From: M3007 sp046160345 | GTDB lineage: Bacteria > Bacteroidota > Bacteroidia > Chitinophagales > Saprospiraceae | DNA length: 64,000 nucleotides | Reading direction: 5' to 3' | Assembly: GCA_046160345.1 (NCBI GenBank) | Contig: JBJXGO010000127.1 | Location: 1 to 64,000, forward strand | Part shown: piece by piece, positions 9,373 through 17,219 of the stretch | How positions within the stretch are numbered: position 1 is the first letter of the stretch | Layout of the letters: each line of letters starts with the position of its first letter | Program-made: the position numbers and the translations under genes | The notes under the pieces: generated by a model | Database searches by the model: none | Told to the model about the DNA's origin: nothing | The model's input: the letters and a program-made list of their open reading frames with translations, nothing else

Positions 9373-11229
9373 ATGACACTCGTAAACAAATTCCCAAACG
9401 CAGTTTATGCGAACCTGGCATTTTTAGTGCCAAAACAACTCCAAACGATCGCCCTGTTGATCTTGATGACAGGATTTTTCCACGCAAATTTGTTGGCATG
9501 CGCTGATAACGACCCCAGCATTCCGCTCGGCATTGTGCCCACAAAATCAACGTTTCCTGGAGGCCCCCCACAATGTGGAGGCCTGGGTAGTTACCGAATC
9601 AATAGCCCTAACAGCGGCATCACCCAACTGGACCTGGATGGCAACGGGAGTATTGACATTACCATCAATATCACGGTTGGCGCTTGCGGAGAGGTGCTGA
9701 CCTGGACTACCTCCGGCAATGTAGTGCTTGACCAGTTGGTGGCCAAAGGCGGTACTGTTCAGAACACCTATGACTACACGGGAATCAACCCCCGTCCGTC
9801 CACCGATGGTAATCTGCACTGCCCGCTAAATGCTAGCGGAAAATATGCTGACTTTAGCCACATTGATTTTTGCTTCCACCATCGGTTGGATGTGTCCAAA
9901 ACTGCCCAGGCAACCTTCACACGTACCTACAGCTGGTCACTTGATAAAATCTGCGAGGGCCCTCCTACCCTTATTTTAACACCTGGCCAAGTGTATGATT
10001 ATCCATTTTCCTGGACCAGTTCCTTCTCCTTCACAGATTCAGACTGGAAAGTAAGCGGCAATATCACGATTGCAAACAACACACCGCATGCTGCAACCAT
10101 TACAAATGTGTCGGATATCCTTTCTGGCGGGGAATCGGCAACGCTCAATTGTGGCATTCCCCTCCCAATTAATCTGGCAAGTGGAGCGACATTAAACTGC
10201 TCTTACACTGCATCTTTAAATGCCCCATATAATGGCATCAACACTGTAACTGTCCAAACCAGTACTGCACTTGTGGAGGGTGGTAAAGGGACTGCGGCCT
10301 TTGCCTTTGGAAGCCCGACGACCAAGGTTGACGCCTGCATCACGGTCACCGACGACTGTACGGGCTCTTACGAAGTTTGTGAGGACAATCCATATGGGAA
10401 GGTTTATTCATGCCCTATTACTTATTCGGAATGCGGCCAATATACCTATACCAACACGGTCAGCTTCACAACAAACAACACTCAATCGACTGGCAGTGAT
10501 GCCTGTTCAGTTCAGGTTAGTGTGCCTTGCAATGGTGGTTGCACCCTTACTATTGGCTATTGGAAAACACACTCAATATATGGTCCTGCGCCTTATGACA
10601 ATACCTGGGCTGAGATTGGAGAGGATACCCCGTTCTTCCTGAGCGGAAAAAGTTGGTATGGTGCGGCTTGGACTCCACCTGCAGGCAATGCCTACTATAT
10701 CCTGGCACACCAGTACATCGCAGCCCAATTAAATTTCCTGAACGGAGCAGACATTCCAGCAGCAGTGCAAGCTGCTTTTAACGCAGCCACGACCCTGTTC
10801 AACACCTATACGCCTGCTCAGATCGCAGCTATGGGTGGCAATAATCCTATTCGCAAGCAATTCGTGAACCTCGCTAAAATACTAGATAATTACAACAACG
10901 GTATTACTGGCCCGGGGCATTGTAGCGAGCAAATGCAAAAGGTGTCAATAGATCGGGGCGCTGAGCCAGTAGAAGCCGCTGATTTCCATCTTTATCCAAA
11001 TCCTGCGAGCGATGAAGTACAGATTGACCTTTCCAATTTTCTTCAGCAATCTGTAGAATTGGCCTTGTATAATCAACTTGGCGCCATGGTATTTGACCTT
11101 CGTATCAAAAATGTAAACTCGGTTGTTTACACGCTGCAACTGGATAAATCTTTACCTAACGGCTATTACCACCTCACGCTCCTGACCGGAGACAAGCGGC
11201 TGAGCAAGTCCTTGATATTGAGCAAGTGA
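9373..11229 (+). CDS. Large secreted surface protein with GYWKTH domain and T9SS sorting domain
   Basis: About 618 residues from the ATG at 9373 (MTLVNKF); an earlier TTG at 9295 or ATG at 9304 is possible. A hydrophobic signal segment (TIALLILMTGFFHANLLA) precedes the mature part. The middle contains immunoglobulin-like or uncharacterised beta regions with many paired cysteines. A GYWKTH domain (residues about 392-515) follows, seen in surface proteins of several phyla and of unknown function. The C-terminus is a T9SS type A sorting domain (FHLYPNPASDEVQIDL to LPNGYYHLTLL). It is probably anchored on the cell surface. Confidence 0.75.
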   Translation: MTLVNKFPNAVYANLAFLVPKQLQTIALLILMTGFFHANLLACADNDPSIPLGIVPTKSTFPGGPPQCGGLGSYRINSPNSGITQLDLDGNGSIDITINITVGACGEVLTWTTSGNVVLDQLVAKGGTVQNTYDYTGINPRPSTDGNLHCPLNASGKYADFSHIDFCFHHRLDVSKTAQATFTRTYSWSLDKICEGPPTLILTPGQVYDYPFSWTSSFSFTDSDWKVSGNITIANNTPHAATITNVSDILSGGESATLNCGIPLPINLASGATLNCSYTASLNAPYNGINTVTVQTSTALVEGGKGTAAFAFGSPTTKVDACITVTDDCTGSYEVCEDNPYGKVYSCPITYSECGQYTYTNTVSFTTNNTQSTGSDACSVQVSVPCNGGCTLTIGYWKTHSIYGPAPYDNTWAEIGEDTPFFLSGKSWYGAAWTPPAGNAYYILAHQYIAAQLNFLNGADIPAAVQAAFNAATTLFNTYTPAQIAAMGGNNPIRKQFVNLAKILDNYNNGITGPGHCSEQMQKVSIDRGAEPVEAADFHLYPNPASDEVQIDLSNFLQQSVELALYNQLGAMVFDLRIKNVNSVVYTLQLDKSLPNGYYHLTLLTGDKRLSKSLILSK

Positions 11230-11248
11230 TCGAATTCAGATATTTTTT

Positions 11249-11283
11249 AAACGGGTGCTTGTGCAAACAGGCATCCGTTTCAT
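11249..11283 (+). terminator. Probable terminator after the GYWKTH protein
   Basis: A 14-bp stem (AAACGGGTGCTTGT with ACAGGCATCCGTTT, two G-U type pairs) and GCAA loop. The T-run is short (TTTCATTT). Confidence 0.65.
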
Positions 11284-11310
11284 TTCCTGACTAACTATTG
11301 CTTTTTTCTC

Positions 11311-11318
11311 TACTTTTG
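11311..11318 (+). promoter_or_regulatory. Bacteroidota -7 box (TACTTTTG) before the enoyl-CoA hydratase gene
   Basis: Matches TAnnTTTG and lies 30 bp before the ATG at 11349. Confidence 0.5.
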
Positions 11319-11348
11319 CCCACTTTTTTAAATTAATGTTGATTAAAA

Positions 11349-12131
11349 ATGCAATACCAAAACCTGCTTGTTTCCCTCGAGAACGGCATCGCCCTCCTTA
11401 CCATCAGCCGTGAAAAAGCGCTGAATGCCCTTAACACCCAAACAATGCTCGAACTTCAGCACTTTTTTGGGGAAGATGTGCAGAAAATTGAGGGCTTGAA
11501 GGGTGTAGTCATCACCGGTGCAGGTGAAAAAGCATTTGTAGCGGGCGCCGATATTACTGAATTCAGCGGACTGAGCGCTGCTGAGGGTAAGGCGTTTGCC
11601 AAACGGGGACAGGATATTTTTTTCCTCATCGAGCGATTCCATCACCCCGTGATAGCAGCTGTCAATGGGTTTGCGCTTGGTGGAGGATGCGAATTGGCCA
11701 TGGCCTGTCATTTGCGGATCGCAGGTGAAAAGGCCAAGTTTGGGCAACCGGAAGTAAATTTAGGGCTTATTCCCGGCTATGGCGGCACTCAACGCCTTAT
11801 CCAATATATCGGCAAAACCAAAGCGACCGAACTCCTGATGACCGCCGATATGATTGGGGCGGAAGAAGCGCTTCGGCTGGGTTTGGTAAACTATGTCGTG
11901 CCGGCGGGAGAAGAGGTCTTGAAAGCCAAAGAACTAATTGAAAAAATATCGACCAAAGCCCCGCTGGCTATTTCAAAAATAATAGAAACGGTCAATACGT
12001 ATTTTGAAGATGGTGAGGATGGTTTTGGTCATGAGCTGAACGCATTTGGCGAATGTTGCGGCACAGCAGATTTCGTCGAAGGAGCCGCTGCATTTGTGGA
12101 AAAGCGCAAAGCGAATTTTACCGGTAATTAA
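11349..12131 (+). CDS. Enoyl-CoA hydratase/isomerase (crotonase family)
   Basis: A 260-residue crotonase. It carries the oxyanion-hole region (AFVAGADITEF) and both glutamates used for hydration in the family: one in ALGGGCELAMAC and one in GQPEVNLGLIPGYGGTQRL. The likely reaction is addition of water to trans-2-enoyl-CoA in fatty-acid or amino-acid degradation. Presence of both glutamates favours a hydratase over an isomerase or decarboxylase; the natural acyl chain is unknown. It has its own promoter box and no operon partner. Confidence 0.9.
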   Translation: MQYQNLLVSLENGIALLTISREKALNALNTQTMLELQHFFGEDVQKIEGLKGVVITGAGEKAFVAGADITEFSGLSAAEGKAFAKRGQDIFFLIERFHHPVIAAVNGFALGGGCELAMACHLRIAGEKAKFGQPEVNLGLIPGYGGTQRLIQYIGKTKATELLMTADMIGAEEALRLGLVNYVVPAGEEVLKAKELIEKISTKAPLAISKIIETVNTYFEDGEDGFGHELNAFGECCGTADFVEGAAAFVEKRKANFTGN

Positions 12132-12170
12132 ATTACAGGTTTAAACGGCCATGTTTTTTTGTCAAATAAC

Positions 12171-12200
12171 TTGCAATTGAAAAATTTGGCTTATTTTTGC
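12171..12200 (+). promoter_or_regulatory. Promoter-like sequence with no clear gene downstream
   Basis: TTG at 12171 and TATTTTTG at 12193-12200, separated by 19 bp, close to the Bacteroidota arrangement. The next convincing gene starts at 12460 and has its own box. Confidence 0.5.
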
Positions 12201-12357
12201 ATGAACATTAATTGCCCAATTTTCCAAATCACCCCTCCGCCTTCGCTCTTACCGCTATGATTTTATTGGCTGGTCAAAAGCTATTGCGGATAAACCCGCT
12301 TAGGATTTCCTTTTTCAATACTTTCATTTTAATCCGTCCAAGTTTAAAGTATGGCAG
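12201..12357 (+). ncRNA. Possible short untranslated transcript of unknown identity
   Basis: Lies between the promoter-like element ending at 12200 and the hairpin terminator at 12358-12397, giving a transcript of about 190 nt. Short overlapping frames here lack coding character. I could not match it to 6S, SRP, tmRNA or RNase P RNA features. Existence as an RNA is inference. Confidence 0.25.
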
Positions 12358-12397
12358 AACCGGCAGATTCGCTGAGAGGCGGGCCGCCGGTTTTTGT
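12358..12397 (+). terminator. Hairpin terminator
   Basis: AACCGGC pairs with GCCGGTT across a GC-rich loop that can extend the stem, followed by TTTTTGTTTTTT. It lies about 60 bp before the DUF433 gene. Confidence 0.6.
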
Positions 12398-12435
12398 TTT
12401 TTGTGCTAAATCTAAGCTGGCAGTGAGATAGTCCG

Positions 12436-12443
12436 TACTTTTG
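12436..12443 (+). promoter_or_regulatory. Bacteroidota -7 box (TACTTTTG) of the DUF433/DUF5615 pair
   Basis: Matches TAnnTTTG and ends 16 bp before the ATG at 12460. Confidence 0.55.
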
Positions 12444-12459
12444 TAAAAATTATCACGCC

Positions 12460-12699
12460 ATGAAAGACATACACTGGCAAGATCACATAAGCTCCGATCC
12501 AGAAATACTGTTTGGGAAGCCCATAATAAAGGGAACACGTGTACCAGTACACCTGATTCTAGAAAAATTGGGCAAAGGCGAGACTTTTACCCAGCTGCTT
12601 TCTGCCTATCCTCGCTTGACAGAGGATGCCATTCACGCATGTCTGTTATTTGCCTCTGATTCCGTCAAAAGTGAGGCTGTTATTGCAGTAGCGGCTTGA
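12460..12699 (+). CDS. DUF433 protein (antitoxin-like)
   Basis: A 79-residue protein. The pattern ISSDPEILFGKPIIKGTRV followed by VHLILEKLGKG and a helical region with YPRLTEDAI is the DUF433 signature, a winged-helix-like DNA-binding domain found with VapC-like or DUF5615 partners. The stop is 10 bp upstream of the DUF5615 gene. By family context it would neutralise the partner and repress the operon; this is inferred. Confidence 0.85.
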   Translation: MKDIHWQDHISSDPEILFGKPIIKGTRVPVHLILEKLGKGETFTQLLSAYPRLTEDAIHACLLFASDSVKSEAVIAVAA

Positions 12700-12709
12700 T
12701 TTCCGTTAT

Positions 12710-13066
12710 ATGAAAATTGTTGCCGATGAAAGTCTTGATTTTAACATTGTTCAGGCCTTACGAGATGAAGGCTTTGATGTTTGGGCTGTCGTTGAACAAG
12801 ACCCAAGTATAAAAGACCCGCTTGTTTTGCAAACTGCATTCAAGCAAAAAGCATTGTTACTGACGGAAGACAAGGACTTTGGCGAACTTGTCGTCCGACT
12901 TCGATTACCACACCATGGAATTTTGCTCATTCGGCTTGGAGGATTTGAACCTATGTTCAAAATCCCGCTGGTCTTGAATGCATTGCAAAAACATTACTCA
13001 GAAATTTCCTCAAACTTCGCGGTTTTAAATGAGCGAAGGCTACGGATTCGGTATTTAAACCGATAG
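12710..13066 (+). CDS. DUF5615 PIN-like protein (toxin-like)
   Basis: A 118-residue protein of the DUF5615 family. The start MKIVADESLDFNIV places an Asp at residue 5, as in PIN-fold nucleases. LLLTEDKDFGELV near residue 45 supplies the second acidic cluster, and LPHHGILLIRL follows as usual. PIN-fold proteins of this group are predicted RNases. With DUF433 it forms a toxin-antitoxin-like pair; activity is not shown by sequence. Confidence 0.85.
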   Translation: MKIVADESLDFNIVQALRDEGFDVWAVVEQDPSIKDPLVLQTAFKQKALLLTEDKDFGELVVRLRLPHHGILLIRLGGFEPMFKIPLVLNALQKHYSEISSNFAVLNERRLRIRYLNR

Positions 13067-13101
13067 GGTTATCATCGATATGCCCACCTAGACAGTACAT
13101 T

Positions 13102-14427
13102 ATGACTTTTGAAGAATTGAACTTGAATGCCCCGCTGTTGAACGCACTCAGCGATTTGGGACTTACCGAACCTACCCTCATTCAGCAAAAAGCCTTTTCA
13201 GTGATAATGTCGGGCCGCGATGTGGTGGGCATTGCCCAAACAGGCACCGGAAAGACCTATGCCTACCTGCTCCCTATCCTCCGCCAACTAAATTTTTCCA
13301 GCCAAAAAGAGCCGCGGGTCTTGATCGTGGTGCCAACCCGGGAATTGGTAGTACAGTTGGTTGCCGATGCCCGAAAACTGACGGCTTATATGAACCTCCG
13401 CGTGGAAGGTGTGTATGGCGGCACCAATATCAATACACAAAAACTATTGGTAGTGAACGGTTTGGACATCCTGGTAGCCACACCGGGTCGCCTGATGGAT
13501 CTGGCCTTGAGCGGATATTTGAAACTTAAACAGGTCAAACAGTTTGTGATAGACGAGATGGACGAAATGCTCAGTCTCGGGTTTCGGACTCAACTGACCA
13601 ATATCCTCGACCTCCTGCCCACCAAACGCCAAACCCTGCTTTTCTCCGCCACCATGTCGGAAGAGGTGGACGACTTGATCCAGACCTTTTTCAAAGGACC
13701 TGTAATTGTGGAGGCTGTACGGGCAGGAACGCCTTTAGAGCGGATCGAACAAAGGGTATATCATTTGCCCAATTTTTACACCAAACTCAACTTGCTTGAA
13801 CAGCTGCTGGCCACCGACGAATCCATGCAAAAGGTCCTGATCTTTGGCCCTTCCAAGCGCATAGCCGATGTCATTCACAAACAATTGGATGCACGGTTCC
13901 CGGAACAGTTTGAGATCGTTCACGCCAATAAATCGCAGAATTTTCGCTTGAATGCCGTGGCGGCATTTGAGAAAGGGCAGTGCCGGGGACTCATCTGCAC
14001 CGATCTTCTGGCACGCGGCCTCGACGTATCCGATGTAACGCACGTTATCAATGTGGATACCCCTACTGACCCTGAAACCTATATCCACCGAATTGGCCGT
14101 ACCGGTCGTGCCGATCGGGATGGGGCTTCTGTGTTGTTTGCCACCGAAAACGAGCGCCCATACCAGGATGCGATCGAAGCATTAATGGACAAGGAAATAC
14201 CGGAAGCGCCTTTGCCTGAAGACCTGAAGATCTCGGATCAACTCATTGAAAGTGAGCGCTATTCCGGGCCTGAGATCCAACTCAAACTGCCTCCTAAGCC
14301 CACAGGAGCGTTCCATGAAAAGAAAGCAAAAAACCTGAAAGTAAATAAAGGGAACAAGACAAAATTCATGCGGGATATGAAGTACAAGAAGCCGATCAAG
14401 CGGGCACCGAAGAAGAGGGGGGGGTAG
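13102..14427 (+). CDS. DEAD-box-type ATP-dependent RNA helicase
   Basis: A 441-residue helicase. It has a Q motif (TLIQQKAF), motif I AQTGTGKT, Ia PTRELV, motif II DEMD in place of DEAD, motif III SAT, motif V ARGLDV and motif VI HRIGRTGR. A basic tail rich in Lys and Arg (from about residue 405) probably binds RNA. It is likely to act in ribosome assembly or RNA turnover. The Met in motif II is noted as unusual; both Asp and Glu needed for ATP hydrolysis remain. Confidence 0.9.
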   Translation: MTFEELNLNAPLLNALSDLGLTEPTLIQQKAFSVIMSGRDVVGIAQTGTGKTYAYLLPILRQLNFSSQKEPRVLIVVPTRELVVQLVADARKLTAYMNLRVEGVYGGTNINTQKLLVVNGLDILVATPGRLMDLALSGYLKLKQVKQFVIDEMDEMLSLGFRTQLTNILDLLPTKRQTLLFSATMSEEVDDLIQTFFKGPVIVEAVRAGTPLERIEQRVYHLPNFYTKLNLLEQLLATDESMQKVLIFGPSKRIADVIHKQLDARFPEQFEIVHANKSQNFRLNAVAAFEKGQCRGLICTDLLARGLDVSDVTHVINVDTPTDPETYIHRIGRTGRADRDGASVLFATENERPYQDAIEALMDKEIPEAPLPEDLKISDQLIESERYSGPEIQLKLPPKPTGAFHEKKAKNLKVNKGNKTKFMRDMKYKKPIKRAPKKRGG

Positions 14428-14431
14428 ATTT

Positions 14432-14536
14432 TCACGCTATGGCATATCCCTCCATCTCCTTTCGGGCGTAAGGAAGTTGAAATGCTATCACGACATCACT
14501 TTTGGGGATACCCCGTTTGGCGAGTTGGTCAGCCAC
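14432..14536 (-). pseudogene. Remnant: C-terminal tail of a second XisI-like gene
   Basis: On the minus strand 34 codons, starting VADQLAKRGIPKSDVVIAF and ending GYAIA-stop, align with the tail of the intact XisI immediately upstream (VADELEDLGVDPNDIVFAF). It begins only 2 bp past the XisI stop and has no start of its own. This looks like what is left of a duplicated XisI gene after deletion or recombination. Confidence 0.7.
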
Positions 14537-14538
14537 CC

Positions 14539-14874
14539 TCATGCTAGAGCAGCCGTATTGGGCTTCCACTCAGACTCCATGAAAGCAAACACGATATCAT
14601 TTGGGTCAACTCCCAAGTCTTCCAATTCGTCCGCGACGGGCAAATCAGTATGGTTCTGTTGCACCCATACTTTATCTCCAATAAGGTCAAAATGGAAGAC
14701 TACAAAATGAACAAATTGACCTTCCTTCCACCCCAGCCGCACCAACTGATAGTGGTGATTTTCCCGGTCTGATACGACTTGGTTCTCAGCCGTCCGCCAG
14801 TTGACTGGTTTGATGCGGGCATAGTCATTCAAAAATGAGAGGATTGCTTTTTCGTACTTTAATTTTTTATCCAT
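14539..14874 (-). CDS. XisI family protein (fdxN excision control factor-like)
   Basis: A 111-residue XisI-type protein (ILSFLNDYA, then VVSDRENHHYQLVRLGW, VHFVVFHFDLIGDKVWVQQNHTD, and a terminal DIVFAF element). XisI was named for control of fdxN element excision in cyanobacteria, but XisH/XisI pairs are widespread where no such element exists. It overlaps the end of XisH by 16 bp. The last residues (EWKPNTAALA) differ from the usual aromatic tail, which is kept in the remnant downstream. Confidence 0.85.
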   Translation of the reverse strand: MDKKLKYEKAILSFLNDYARIKPVNWRTAENQVVSDRENHHYQLVRLGWKEGQFVHFVVFHFDLIGDKVWVQQNHTDLPVADELEDLGVDPNDIVFAFMESEWKPNTAALA

Positions 14875-15281
14875 TGCATTAAAACATGGTTTTGAGCATC
14901 AAAAATAAGCAAATTTACAGAAAAAACATTCCAGATTTCTTGAAAAATTTCTATTTGAGCAAGTTCAGTATGGGCTTTTTGGGGTATCGCCAGATACAAA
15001 ACCCTCTTTGGGTCGGATTTTTCAAGCGCATGACGATAGACGAGAAACTGTCCCAATGATTGGTAGAAGTCAAAAATAAAAGCTCTTCCAATCAAAGACT
15101 TTACTTCGATTGCAATTATCCTTCCATCCTTTTCAGCACCAATTACTGGGATCTCCGCGCCAAGATCAATGTAAAATTCTTTGTTCCCAGCTTGCACCGT
15201 CAATGGGTCGTCGGTGATAGTCCAGCCCTCTTTTTCGAGCGCGATGCGAACTGCCTCGTGATAGGTGTCTTTTCTTGGCAT
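14859..15281 (-). CDS. XisH family protein (PD-(D/E)XK-like fold)
   Basis: A 140-residue protein starting at the ATG at 15281 (MPRKDTYHEAVRIAL), the usual XisH start; longer upstream extensions in frame are unlikely. Family features are FYIDLGAEIPVIGAEK and IIAIEVKSLIG, giving the D...E-x-K arrangement of the PD-(D/E)XK nuclease superfamily, then QLGQFLVYRHAL-type helices. Whether it cuts nucleic acid is unknown. It overlaps xisI, so the two are translationally coupled. Confidence 0.85.
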   Translation of the reverse strand: MPRKDTYHEAVRIALEKEGWTITDDPLTVQAGNKEFYIDLGAEIPVIGAEKDGRIIAIEVKSLIGRAFIFDFYQSLGQFLVYRHALEKSDPKRVLYLAIPQKAHTELAQIEIFQEIWNVFSVNLLIFDAQNHVLMQWIKN

Positions 15282-15321
15282 GGTGTTGCGAAGGTATTGT
15301 TTATATGGTAAGCGGCGAGCA

Positions 15322-15585
15322 TCACTGTTCGGATTGACTATGTTTTTCAATGATTTCGCGGATGCGATGCCCGACCTTAGCATGGGGCTTTGTTTTCCCT
15401 TCAGATGCCTGAGCAGCTCCTCGAAGCAAAAGGTCACGCTCATAATCCGTGATTTGTTGCCACCAATCGCTTTGGGCATTATCTTGTTTACCCCTCAATA
15501 AGGAAAGTACCTGATCCAAAACTTTGGTATCCGTTGTCTGTACGATGTGGCGAATGATCGTATTTTGCTTTGCCTCTGTTGTCAT
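15322..15585 (-). CDS. Small antitoxin-like protein without an apparent toxin partner
   Basis: An 87-residue helical protein from the ATG at 15585 (MTTEAKQNTIIRHIVQTTD). The arrangement of an N-terminal helix ending VLSLLRGK and a C-terminal DYERDLLLRGAAQASEGKTKPH...VGHRIREII resembles addiction-module antitoxins that normally precede RelE/ParE-type toxins. No such toxin gene follows; XisH starts 40 bp downstream. It may be an orphan antitoxin, or it may serve XisH/XisI. Family call is tentative. Confidence 0.5.
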   Translation of the reverse strand: MTTEAKQNTIIRHIVQTTDTKVLDQVLSLLRGKQDNAQSDWWQQITDYERDLLLRGAAQASEGKTKPHAKVGHRIREIIEKHSQSEQ

Positions 15586-15983
15586 ATTTTGACGTGGTTG
15601 TGGGTACAAAAATAGGGGGAAGGGATTGGCAATTCCTAGTTTTTGGGATTGAGAATAACATAAAATCGCCTTTTCTTGCCAACCCGAGTAGCCAAGGCTT
15701 GTCATTTTGACAAACCCGTCCGCATCAAGAGCGCGTACCCCGAGTATTTGCCTTTTTGAGTTTTGTGTATGTGCAAGCACTCAAGCAAAGCACACTTGAT
15801 GCGGACGGGTTCCGACAGAATGACAAGGCGTGGGATAGGTGCTTAGGTCAAAGGGGATTTGTTGGAGCTTGGCGTTCCGCGCTGTGGGGCATTTGGTCAG
15901 AAAAAGCAAGCGCGGCGAGGAGAAGTCCATGCCCGAAAAAACGTCTATCATTGCGATGGAGAAAGACAAGGCGAGGCGGAATA
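15586..15983. other. Intergenic region, about 400 bp, with inverted repeat
   Basis: Contains the 15697-15829 inverted repeat. The remainder (15830-15983) shows no convincing frame or promoter. Confidence 0.4.
15697..15829. repeat. Inverted repeat (arms about 33 bp, spacer about 63 bp)
   Basis: The left arm (about 15697-15730) and right arm (about 15794-15829) are reverse complements with a few mismatches. The inner 17 bp (AACCCGTCCGCATCAAG) is perfect. Both arms also carry CTTGTCATT, a string I associate with repeated elements in Bacteroidota. Not a terminator, as no T-run follows. Confidence 0.65.
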
Positions 15984-17015
15984 TTAATGCAACTTCTTAA
16001 CCTCACCAAAGATTTCAAGGTGAGTTTCGACCGGGTTTGTATTGGCAATTATTGTCACTCGCTTGGACTGTGCACCAGGCCAACGTTTTGTGTCCCACTC
16101 CACCTTAATTTCACCAGTACCACCTGGAGGAATGGAATTACCTGCCCAAGCCACTCCCATGCCCACGAAATCACTTCTGGCGTTACTTATAAGAAGCGGT
16201 TTATCGCCAGTATTTTTAAACTTAAAAATGTGCTTGACAACTTCGCCCTGTTTAACTGCACCAAAATGGTATCCGAGGCTTTCGAATGCGATAGTTGTTT
16301 TAGGCATTTCAGATGATGAGGGCTGACCCAGTTTATTATCTGAAATGGTTTCCGATTCTCCTTTTCTGAACTTATCTGTTGTATCAGCAGCCAAACTTCC
16401 TGAAAGTTGAGATTCGCTCACCCTCCCAAATTTCTGCCAGCCACACCATCCCAAAATCAATACTGCAAAAATGACAAGTGCGTACATTGGGTACCGGCGA
16501 AATTTGATAGAAGTCGGCGGTGATGGTATAGAGATAGGTTTAGGTTCTTTTTTCCTCCGCTTTGCAATAGCGTCAATAATCCCCTTTACTACTTCATAGT
16601 ACGGCTCATCCTCGTTGTCCCAATGTCCCTTGGACATAATAGGCTTCTCCCGCACCGGCAAGGCCTGGATATCCCCCAATTCAGCATACTCCCCAAAAGG
16701 CGTATCCTTCCAGTGGCATACCCGGGCAATGACCGGGATGATCTGGCAATCACCCATTTTGTGTTTCTCCACTACTTTGGGCAATTCTGTTTCAACAATA
16801 TACTTGGAATTGAAAAAGTCGGTACTCAGCAGCAGTATCACGACCTCGGAATCCATGAGCCGCTGCTTGATTTCGTCGTCCCAGCGCTCTCCGGCTTTGA
16901 TTTCTTTGGCCTACCAGATGTTCCAGCCCTGACGGTCTTTGACGAGATTCATTTGCCGGAGCAATTTGTCGCGCACGTCGCGGTCCTGGTTGGCAAAGGC
17001 GATGAAGATGTTCAT
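15984..17015 (-). pseudogene. TIR domain - transmembrane - DUF1573-like protein, interrupted by an in-frame TAG
   Basis: Read through the stop, the frame from ATG 17015 encodes 343 codons. Residues 1-34 (MNIFIAFANQDRDVRDKLL...WNIW) and residues 36-130 together form a TIR domain (EIKAGERWDDEI, SEVVILLLSTDFFNSKY, VETELPKVVEKH, QIIPVIARVCHWKDTPFG). The conserved Glu of the ETEL segment fits the NADase position. A TM helix (YALVIFAVLILGWCGW) follows a basic segment, so the TIR side should be cytoplasmic. The C-terminus (FESLGYHFGAVKQGEVVKHIF...) resembles DUF1573/ASH beta-sandwich domains and should lie outside. TAG at 16911-16913 splits the TIR domain. The remainder could restart at ATG 16856. 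Confidence 0.75.
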
Positions 17016-17113
17016 TGGTGAGGGTTGGCTGCTTCGTTTGAAGGCAAATGTATTGCATCTGGCTTGAATTGTTATGTATCCTCCCTTTTTGCAACCATTT
17101 TTTTGCCTATTGT

Positions 17114-17154
17114 TTGCGAAAAGTATTTACATTTGCCTAGATTTCGCGACCAAT
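17114..17154. promoter_or_regulatory. Operator-like 41-bp direct repeat, copy 1
   Basis: Begins TTGCGAAA (17114-17121) and contains TTTCGCGA (17142-17149), nearly an inverted pair, ending CCAAT. It shares most positions with copy 2. Located between divergent TIR and AAA ATPase genes. Confidence 0.6.
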
Positions 17155-17167
17155 AAATTCTAATATA

Positions 17168-17208
17168 TTGCGAAAAATACTCGAAATAGCATAGATTTCG
17201 CGATCAAT
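17168..17208. promoter_or_regulatory. Operator-like 41-bp direct repeat, copy 2
   Basis: Begins TTGCGAAA (17168-17175), contains TTTCGCGA (17196-17203) and ends TCAAT, 12 bp before the ATPase start. Copies begin 54 bp apart, about five helical turns. Confidence 0.6.
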
Positions 17209-17219
17209 CCCTTTGATAT

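Noticed and set aside
12212..12409. 65-codon frame after the orphan promoter
   Set aside because: Composition is not protein-like and it runs into the terminator hairpin.
15756..16316. Plus-strand frame across the inverted repeat and the TIR gene 3' end
   Set aside because: Overlaps the recognisable DUF1573-like coding on the minus strand and shows no domain.
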